This document shows positions 56,335 through 64,000 of a stretch of 64,000 nucleotides of DNA, piece after piece. A program made the position numbers and the translations under genes. Under the pieces are notes generated by a model, which worked only from the letters and a program-made list of their open reading frames with translations, was not told the origin of the DNA and did not search any database. Position 1 is the first letter of the stretch; each line of letters begins with the position of its first letter. Source of the stretch: Oikopleura dioica (taxonomy: Eukaryota; Chordata; Appendicularia; Copelata; Oikopleuridae); NCBI GenBank assembly GCA_907165135.1, contig OU015567.1:2547001-2611000 (forward strand), read 5' to 3'.

Positions 56335-58139
56335 ATGACACCGAAATGGCAGAAAGTTCTTTTTTTCTTTGCGATTTTAGTGAGTCTTGCTTCGATTGGG
56401 ACAATTTTGAGCTCGCCGTCTTTTTTAAAGAAGAGAGCTTTTGCGCAGGAATTTTGCAAGTGGGTCAGTTTACCAGTTTGAGTTTTAGGTATTTTTAAGG
56501 GATGAAAAATTACAAACTCAATGCCAGGACGTTTGCAAAGTGGAATTTGCTCAATGCCGACTTTTGTGTGAAACAGAATATTGCCAAACCAGATGCAAGG
56601 ATGTTTCTGAAGAATGTTTTGAGAATTGCCCATGCGGTAAGAACTGTGAACAAGGTTGCGAGGAGTGTAGCAATCCGATTTGCGTCGTAATGGATCAAAT
56701 TTATTCTTCGGTTTTCAAATCAACGACAATCCAAATAGCAAGAACAACACTAACGACAACAACGACGAAGGGCGAATCAAGTTCAGCAAAAACAACGACA
56801 ACCCAAGAGATGAAAACAACAACAGCGATCGATGATATTTTTACAAGCTCAGAATCAACGACTTCAACATCAGCGATATCAACAGATGGCCATTATGAGT
56901 ATGAGAGTGAATCAGTGACATCAACATCAAAAACATCAACGATGACAACGACAAAGGAAGAGGAGTTTTCGAGCGAATATCCATCGACAACTACAATAGA
57001 AGTATCAACCACAAGGAAAGTAGATATTAAAAAATCAACTACAGAGGCGACATCAACGATGAAAATAACAACTACAACTACAACTACAACAACTAAAGCT
57101 GATACTACTGCCTCGAATACTTGCGAAAAATATTTTGGCGAACTAACAGGAGAATTACCAGAACAAAATTGCCCGACTTCTGTTACAGGAAAGGATTGCG
57201 ACTGCCCTGCAATCTTCGAAAGACAACAGGACGAAAGTGGAAACTTCATGAAAGCTGATTACGCGACGGCTCATAATCATTGCGAAAGCAAACAAGGTTA
57301 TCTTGCCTTTTTCTTGAATTCGGATGAGTTCGATAATTACAAGGATAATTATCGAGTAAATACAGATCAAGAATACATTGGTTATTGGTCCTGTGATCAT
57401 CAGAATTTCAAGACAGTAGACGGCGATGAAGCTTCTTTTACTGACTGGGACGAAACCGTGCCTAGTTATCAAGGAGAAAACCAATTTTGCGGCGTTCTTC
57501 GACCAAATGGAAAAATGGACAATGCTCGGTGCGACAGAAGACTTGAGTTTTCTTGTCGCTTGCCTCAAGTTTGTCTGTCTACTGACACATGCGAGGAATA
57601 TTTTTGTCATTATGGTAAAATATGCAATGATCAAGTGGGCCACCGAAAATTGGAAAGAAGTGAATGTCCAACTTCTTACAGTGGGGAGAATTGTGAGTGT
57701 GGTCCTGTTTTTGTTCCACAGACAGATGCGGTTGGAAACATTATCAAAGCAGATTACGCTACTGCTAATAAAATTTGCCGTCGCCAAGGCGGCTTCTTGG
57801 CGTTTATTTTGGATCGAAAAGAATACAAAGATTACTTAAGTTCTGTTGATTTCTCGAAGTTTGAAGGTGATGCCTTCAATTATGCCACTGAATACTTCGG
57901 TAAGGAAAAAAGATTATTCAATAAATGATTGTTAAGGCTACCATTCATGTGAGCTTCCAACATTCTACACAGATGCTGGAAAAGAGGCAGAGTGGATACA
58001 TGAGAATTGGAAAGAAGGCGAACCAAATAACCTTCATGGAATTGAATACTGTGTTGTGAATACAAGATGGAAGACATTTAATGATTATAAATGTACTGAA
58101 AATCTCCCCTTTGCCTGCAGATTTTCTAAAAACTGTTAA
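56335..58139 (+). CDS. mucin-like C-type lectin with 13-Cys module (copy 1)
   Basis: Three exons (56335-56459, 56500-57899, 57937-58139), GT-AG, 575 residues. A signal or signal-anchor (VLFFFAILVSLASIGTILS), the 13-cysteine module (from TQCQDVC to SNPIC), a Thr/Ser-rich mucin-type stretch (about residues 105-240), then two C-type lectin domains, each opened by a CPTS..G..C.C block (DCDCP; NCECG). Domain 2 has the mannose-type EPN motif (KEGEPNN ... GIEYC); domain 1 lacks it (VPSYQGENQFC). Likely a secreted or surface glycan-binding protein. Convergent with copy 2, whose exon structure is the same. Confidence 0.8.
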
Positions 58140-58273
58140 TAAAATCAATTCTTTTTGTTAAAATTTCTCATTTAGAATTCACACGAGAACAGATTCGAGG
58201 AAATACAAAGTATTTTGATAGAAGAAAGCTTTATTCATCGCATTATGCATTATTTGATTTATTGTATCAATTA

Positions 58274-59654
58274 TTATTGACAATTTTTGGAAAATCGACA
58301 GGCAAATGGAAGAGATTTATCACAGTAATAATCATTAAACTCTTTCCAATAAGTCATGGCAACACAGTACTCGATCCCATCCCTGTTGTTTGGCTCGCCT
58401 TGTGCCCAAATTTCGTTTATCCACGTCGCCTCGTTTCCATCATCTGTGTAGAATGTAGGAAGCCCACAAGAGTGATAGCCTTAACAATTTTTCAGAGAGA
58501 AAACCTTCTGTTTTACCTAAGTATTCAGTGCCATAAGCAAATGCATCACTCGTGTCACTTTTTGGAAACCAAACAGAACTCGTGTAATCATCGTGTTCCT
58601 TCTGATTCAAAAGAAACGCAAGAAAGCCGCCTTGACGACGGCAAATCTTATTCGCAGTTGCGTAATCTGCTTCGATGAACTTTCCGAACTCGTCTGTTTG
58701 AGGGACAAAAATAGGGCCGCATTCACAATTCTGTCCACTGTAAGAAGTCGGACACTTTGGTTTTTCGGATGTCGAGACGTCATCATTGTGATAACAAATA
58801 TTTCCATAGCGACAAAAGTATTCCTCACAGTTATCTTGAGACAGACAAAGTTGAGGCAGTCGACAAGAGAACTCGTATTCTCTATCGCATGGAACACTGC
58901 TCATTTTTCCATTAGGGAGGAGAGAGATACAAACCTCATTTCCATTGTCATTATTCGGTTCGCCCCAGCCCCAGTTGGTAAACTCCGCTTCGTTCCCATC
59001 AGCTGTCATAAAATTCGGATGATCACATGACCAATAGCCAATATACTCCTGATTATTATTGAGTTTGTAATCATCAAATTCTTTTTGATCCAAGAAAAAA
59101 GCAAGATATCCTCCTTGATTCCGACAATGCTTGTGCGCTGTTGAATAGTCTGCTTTCATGAAATTCCCGTTGTTATCTCTTTGTCTTTCGAATTTCGATG
59201 GACACTTGCAATTCTCACCAGTCACAGAAGTTGGGCAATCTTGTATCGGATTTTCTTCTTCTGTGAGTTCCCGAAAATATTCTTCGCAAGTTTGCGGTCG
59301 TGTTGTGGCAAATTCTTTAGTTGCTGCTCCTTTTGTAGGAATAATCTCTGTAACTGTCGTTTTTATTGTTGTTTTAAGTGGTTTAGTCGTTGTTGATGTT
59401 GTCGTTGTTGCTGAAATACTCGAAATAGTCAAAACCTCTGAAGTTGATGCTGACAATGTTTCTTTTGTTGCCTTCGTCGATGGTCCTGTTGTCGATGCTT
59501 CTAGTGCAAAAGTCGTTTCTTGATCTTCCGAGGACTCATGTTCTTCGAATAATATTTTCTTGAAGAACTTTGGAGAGCTCAAAATCGTCCCGATTGCCGC
59601 AAAAGAAAGTGTTAGGCCGAGGAAAAATAAAAAACGGTCTCGTTTTCTAGCCAT
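58274..59654 (-). CDS. mucin-like C-type lectin (copy 2), without the Cys module
   Basis: Two exons (59654-58517, 58479-58274), GT-AG, 447 residues. Signal-anchor (FLFFLGLTLSFAAIGTILS) runs straight into a Thr/Ser-rich segment; the 13-cysteine module of copies 1 and 3 is missing, along with its intron. Two C-type lectin domains follow, both with EPN (WGWGEPNN and AQGEPNN). The splice site before the last exon is at the same place as in copies 1 and 3. Loss of the module exon after duplication is the simplest reading. Confidence 0.8.
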
Positions 59655-59700
59655 TTTGGTCTTTTTCAGAAATTCTGTATTTCACCAAAAATAAATGCTG

Positions 59701-59922
59701 GTTATCGGAAACTCAATGGTGCTATCGAGCGATTCTTTCGGAATTTTAGTTGGGGAAATAAGCTAGTGTCAATATGTCATAGATAAAAAACAGATTTCAC
59801 ATGTGCCGTATCTTGGCTACTGCGATTAATCAGCGTTGATAATAACCGCAATTTGCAATTTCTGATGCAAAGTTATTCAAGTTCGGTACTGCCCTTCTGT
59901 TAGGCTAGTTCCGTTTTCAAAA
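59701..59922. repeat. duplicated flank, left copy
   Basis: Direct repeat of 61905-62104 (shared landmarks CGGAAACT, CTATCGAG, and CGGTACTGCCCT ... GGCTA.TTCCGTTTTC at the right end). The two copies bracket lectin copy 3. Confidence 0.65.
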
Positions 59923-60030
59923 ATTTCAAAAATGATTGATAGTGTTTTTTTCTCAAAAGAAGTATCTGACAATTTGGATTTTATCTACTGATCCTGCTCT
60001 TTTTTTTGAGCAAATCACAAAATTATCGAT

Positions 60031-60082
60031 TCAGATAGTTATGCATTATATTCATACAAAAGTCAAGAGTTCAATCAGTCTT
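60031..60082 (+). promoter_or_regulatory. conserved promoter block of lectin copy 3
   Basis: Near-copy of 56251-56306 (GATAGTTATGCA, then AAAAGTCAAGAGTTCAATC), 70 bp before the start of the broken third lectin gene. Confidence 0.5.
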
Positions 60083-60151
60083 AAAGTCATGACCTTAAAA
60101 ATCAAACTCGCACTGCGAAATAAGACATTTTTCTCAAAAAATGCCGCCGAA

Positions 60152-61855
60152 ATGGAGAAATGTCTGTTTTTCTTCGCTATTATGGCAGCTTTGGCGTCAG
60201 TCGGCACAATTTTGAGCTCACTCGTATTTCTTAATAAGAGAGTATACGACCTTCGCCCCTGCAAGTTGGTCAATTTTTGCTTTATTTTCTAAAATTTTCA
60301 GGGATCAACATCTGCAATCTCAATGTCGGGACAGATGCAAACATTATCAAAACTGTCGTATCCTGTGTGAGACTCAGTACTGCCAGAGCATTTGCAAGGA
60401 AGCATTCGATGAATGTAACGAAGACTGTCCTTGTGGAAAAAATTGCCAAAATGGCTGCATCGACTGCTCGAACCCAATTTGCGCTGAAACCGATCAGACA
60501 ACCCAATCAAATTCAATAACAACGCCAGAACTAACCACGAAAGAAATTAAAACGAATCCAAGTGAAGTTACTTATATACCAGAAAGAACCAAGGCAACAA
60601 CAGCTAAGATTGAAGTTATTTCGAGTATTTCGGAAATAACAGGATTGTCGACCTCAAAAATCATTTCAAGAACGCATTTGACAACAGAAGCCGTTGAAAT
60701 TTAAACAAAAATCGTAATAACAACAGAGAAAACGACGACTTCAAAAGAAAGCGCTAAGACCACTACCGATCAATCAAGGAAATCGACTCCCCTAAGTGTG
60801 ATCACAACAAGCGCTTACCTTCCAACAACACATATGAGCTTGGTAGGCGAACCAGAGAAACTCACTTGTTATGACTTCTTCTGCAACGTCGGGAGAATCT
60901 GTGAGTATGAACAACAAAAGTGTCCAACTTCATATACTGGCGATGATTGTGAATGTCCACCTCTTTTCGAAAAGCAATACGATGATGATGGACGCCCTCT
61001 AAAAGCTACTTTTGAAGTAGCGCATAAGCTTTGCAATGATAATGGAGGCTATCTTACATTCTTTCTGGATCAGAATGAGCTCGATATGTATACTAACAGC
61101 TCTGGCTACAATGCGCATACAGAATATCTCGGGATGTTTTCATGTGATCACCCAAATTTCAAAACTGTTGATGGTAATGATGATCTCTTCTTCAGGGTAT
61201 AATAATCAGGGTAGAAAAGAAAACTGCGTGCAGATTTATTCTTTCTTGAAAATGAACGATATTCGATGCGATAAAGAGCTTGAGTTTTCCTGTCGGTTGC
61301 CTCAAGTTTGCCTCACCATGGATACCTGTGAAGAATATTTTTGCCATCATGCGATCGTCTGTAATCACAAACAAAGCACATTAAAGCTTTCAGAGGCTAA
61401 TGAGTTAGATTTGTCTGGTCAAAAAAGCTGTAATCCAAGTTTCGTTTTTCAAAAAGATGAGTCTGGAAATTTTATTGAAACGAATTATGCTACTGCGAAT
61501 GAGATCTGCCGCAGCCAAGGTGGCTATGTTGCATTTTTCAGAAATAGAATTGAATACAACAACTATTTACGAGCTCGTCCAAGATATAATGATGATTGGC
61601 AAGATTACGCGAATGAATATTTAGGTAAATAATTTTAAGTTCTTAGTTAAAATCTCATAAGGCTATCATTCGTGCGACCTCTCTACGTTTTACACAGATG
61701 ACGGAAATGAAGCAACTTTTGTCAAATGGCAGCCTGGTGAGCCCAATAACATGGATGGAATTGAATATTGCGTCGGCATGACAAAATTCGAAACTTTCAA
61801 TGATTTTTGGTGCGATGCAAAAATCAAGTTTGCCTGTCGATTCGAAGACTGTTAA
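60152..61855 (+). pseudogene. broken mucin-like C-type lectin (copy 3)
   Basis: Same layout as copy 1: signal exon (60152-60264), large exon (60302-61624) with the 13-cysteine module (SQCRDRC to SNPIC), Thr/Ser-rich stretch and lectin domains, and last exon (61662-61855) with the EPN motif (QPGEPNN). Two lesions: an in-frame TAA at 60702-60704 in the Thr-rich part, and a frame change at about 61185-61195 in lectin domain 1, where the WND-type region of copy 1 is also deleted. Splice sites are intact, and the module up to the first stop is well kept, so a short secreted module-plus-mucin product is possible. Confidence 0.7.
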
Positions 61856-61904
61856 TTAAATTCTTCTTCTCCCGCTTTTATCATGCGTTTTTAAATACTT
61901 GTGT

Positions 61905-62104
61905 TCCGGAAACTTAGTTACTATCGAGTGATTCTCAGTGAATTTCAGTTGAGGAAATACTGTATTTCAAATACACCCGTGTTTATATGTTGCTGGATCT
62001 TGAGAAATAGAAATGCGTTAAATAAGCATTAATAATAAGCGCTATTCGCAATTGCTGATACAAATTTATTCAAGTGCGGTACTGCCCTAGGCTAATTCCG
62101 TTTT
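61905..62104. repeat. duplicated flank, right copy
   Basis: Direct repeat of 59701-59922, downstream of lectin copy 3 and 150 bp upstream of the GDP-glucose phosphorylase gene. Confidence 0.65.
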
Positions 62105-62256
62105 CCGGCGGAATGAAAATTTGTCCTAATAACAAATCAATAATATAGTTCTCCAGATGAGCCTAGAGAAGTAATTTCCAGCAAAAATGCCACGATCTTA
62201 ACTCGTTTAGATTCACGATCGATTATGCTGACCGGCGGGTTAAGCTGATCGCTGGC

Positions 62257-64000
62257 ATGAGAAGGAGATATAATCAAGATGATGGGCCTTTGGATAAGAT
62301 TCTCAAGAGAAAATGGAACGAGGCGATGGAAAACGGGGCTTTTCTTCATCCTGTTGATGGACAAGTTCGACATTTTGAAGGAAAACGCGGCTGGGTCGGG
62401 GTCTTTTCTCCAGTTCGCGCGAGCAAGAAACGATCGACTCCGAATTTCAAGACTGTGATTCAAGACTTTCCCAGAGAAAAGTTCAACTTCTCAAAAGTTA
62501 AGGATGAGGAGCGACTATTCGAGTTCGAGAATAAAGGGAAACGATACGAAATGATTATCAACAACTCCCCCTATGCTTTTGGCCACTCTCTGCTGATTCC
62601 AGAACCGAAAGCAGAGTTCCCGCAGTTGTTGACGAAAGACGCGATCGAGACGGCAATCGAGACAATGTTCCAGAGCAATGCTGTTGGATTCAGAATGATG
62701 TTCAACTCAAGTAGGATTTTTCGCTCTAGAAAAATGTTTAAATCATTTAAGGGGGTGGTGGTCGAGACTAAGACTTTTTTCAACCTAAAAAAACTCCAAC
62801 TTTTTCAAAAAAAATTTTTTTTCTCTAATCGAAAATAAGTTAAAAAAGGTCCAATTTATGTGGGCGGCTATATTTGCAAAAAATATTTTTTCGAAAAAAT
62901 GGTGAAAATTTTTTCAAAGTAGACCCATCTCTTGACCTAAAAAACTCGATCCCCTTATTATTTTTTCGAAATAAAACTTACTAAGAGCAAAGTTTAGACC
63001 CTTTAGCGTGTGGGCGGCTTAGTTTTAGAAAGTTCACCTTGTTAGAAAAGAAAATAGTAATTGAATGAAAACATGTTGTTTTCTGAAAAATCGTCATTTC
63101 ACTCATTTTTTAATGAAATTTTCGTAAACCTCACAATAATCGTAATTTTTTTAGATTTTTATAATTGAAACATAATCAAGAAACATAACCTCGCAATGAA
63201 AAAACAATTTTGAGTCGGTTTAAGTGAGAAAAACGCGTTTCAAAACTCCCGAAAATGGCGATTTCATAGCATAAAATCTAAAATTTTCTTAAATAAAGTT
63301 GGTCCAATCAAAAAAAGCTAGCGACCAAAAATGCTCCTTTTTTATCAAGGAATCTAAAAATAATATAAAAATTTCAAAAAGTCGAAAAAACTTTTCTCGA
63401 CTACCACCCCCTTAAGTCTGCGGTTGCGGCTCAGTAAATCACCTTCATTTCCAATGCTACTACAATGACTACAGAATTCCATCAGAAGACATTGAGTGCG
63501 ACCCAATTCATTCTTGCGTTTCAAAGTCCGACTCCGGCCGGCAAGTGGAGGAGAAATTGTACGCCATCAAACGAACCTTTCCAGTCAGAGGATTTATTGT
63601 TGAAGCAAACGACCGAAATCTAGGATCGGATATTAAATTATAGAAAATTATTTTTAGAAATATTATATTCATCATCCGAGCAAAGAAAAAGTAGCGGAAT
63701 TCGTTGCGAAATTGACCAACTCTTGGGCAAAAGCAAATATGGCCCACAACGTCGCACTAATCAGAGGCAAGCATCTTCATCACGAGATTGATAACGATGA
63801 GTTTGTCTTGAGAGTTTACATTTGGCCAAGAAGACCAACTCTCGGAGAAAGAGTAATTCCTTTATCGCATAAATACAGTGTTACTTTTTGCTCTAGAATT
63901 TCGAAGATTTCCACTGCGCGGTGACAGAACTCATCGGCGATTGCTACTTCGGCACTGAGCAGCAGCACAAAAACTGGATCGCAGACGACATTGTCCAAAA
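62257..64000 (+). CDS. GDPGP1-like: GDP-D-glucose phosphorylase, partial
   Basis: Exons 62257-62710, 63417-63622, 63658-63852 and 63897 to the window end; phases agree. Landmarks of the GDPGP1/VTC2 family: FNFSKVKDEERLFEF, INNSPYAFGHSLLIPEP, MMFNS joined across intron 1 to ICGCGSVNHLHFQCYY (the histidine-triad-like HxHxQ nucleotidyl site), then AHNVALIRG and LRVYIWPRRP. The enzyme phosphorolyses GDP-glucose in the cytosol, thought to clear misformed sugar nucleotide. Intron 1 is enlarged by a TTAA element; intron 2 needs a GG donor. The ATG follows a GGTTAAG acceptor. Confidence 0.88.
62751..63411. mobile_element. TTAA-flanked element (piggyBac-like MITE) in intron 1
   Basis: Ends GGGGGTGGTGGTCGAGA / TCTCGACTACCACCCCC, each bordered by TTAA (62747-62750; 63412-63415). 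No coding capacity. The right TTAA plus the next G forms the acceptor TTAAG of the intron. Without the insert, intron 1 would be 42 nt, a typical size here. Confidence 0.75.

Noticed and set aside
56893..57787. Minus-strand frames with valine-rich runs opposite the mucin-type lectin
   Set aside because: Shadow of the Thr codon repeats (ACA/ACT) on the coding strand.
62137..62463. Minus-strand frame over the phosphorylase exon
   Set aside because: Antisense to a well supported coding exon.

Overview
The window looks like nuclear DNA of an appendicularian tunicate, most likely Oikopleura or a close relative. The gene families are animal and partly chordate (XK-related, choline/ethanolamine phosphotransferase, carbohydrate sulfotransferase, otopetrin-like, GDP-glucose phosphorylase, EGF, C-type lectin and kelch proteins). 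Genes are packed head to tail. Most introns are only 40-60 nt. An unusual share of introns can be kept in frame only with GA, GC or GG donors. Several ATGs sit just behind an isolated 3' splice site, as expected for spliced-leader trans-splicing. Nothing bacterial, no CRISPR array and no rRNA was seen. All gene models were built by hand from splice signals and reading phase; no search was run.

Layout. 0-11 kb: small membrane proteins, a phospholipase A2-like (PLA2-like) gene with a decayed copy beside it, a TTAA-flanked foldback element inside a gene, a sulfotransferase and a second PLA2-like gene. 11-20 kb: an XK-related protein, a complete 11-exon CEPT1-type phosphotransferase and a 15-EGF secreted protein. 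22-29 kb: a trypsin-like protease carrying an antisense tRNA-Thr in an intron, then small secreted or basic proteins. 31-37 kb: a long multi-membrane-span gene, otopetrin-like, whose exon is split by an 824-bp foldback transposon. 38-48 kb: small unknown genes, a coiled-coil RING protein, a tRNA-Val inside an intron, and a two-gene unit with only 25 bp between cistrons. 48-62 kb: a cysteine-rich/kelch protein, a third PLA2-like gene, a short C-type lectin, an intronless 7-TM protein and a cluster of three paralogous mucin/C-type-lectin genes, one of them broken. 62-64 kb: GDP-D-glucose phosphorylase, cut by the window end.

Two themes stand out. First, miniature transposons appear to be spliced as introns. 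Excising a hAT-like element through its own terminal bases keeps the frame, because 8 bp of target duplication plus 7 bp of repeat end make 15 nt; a TTAA element is removed seamlessly as a GA-AG intron. Second, an unrecognised 13-cysteine N-terminal module with near-identical spacing occurs in four genes of three architectures (EGF, kelch, mucin/C-type lectin). The three PLA2-like genes all lack the catalytic His-Asp pair, so they look like secreted pseudo-enzymes.
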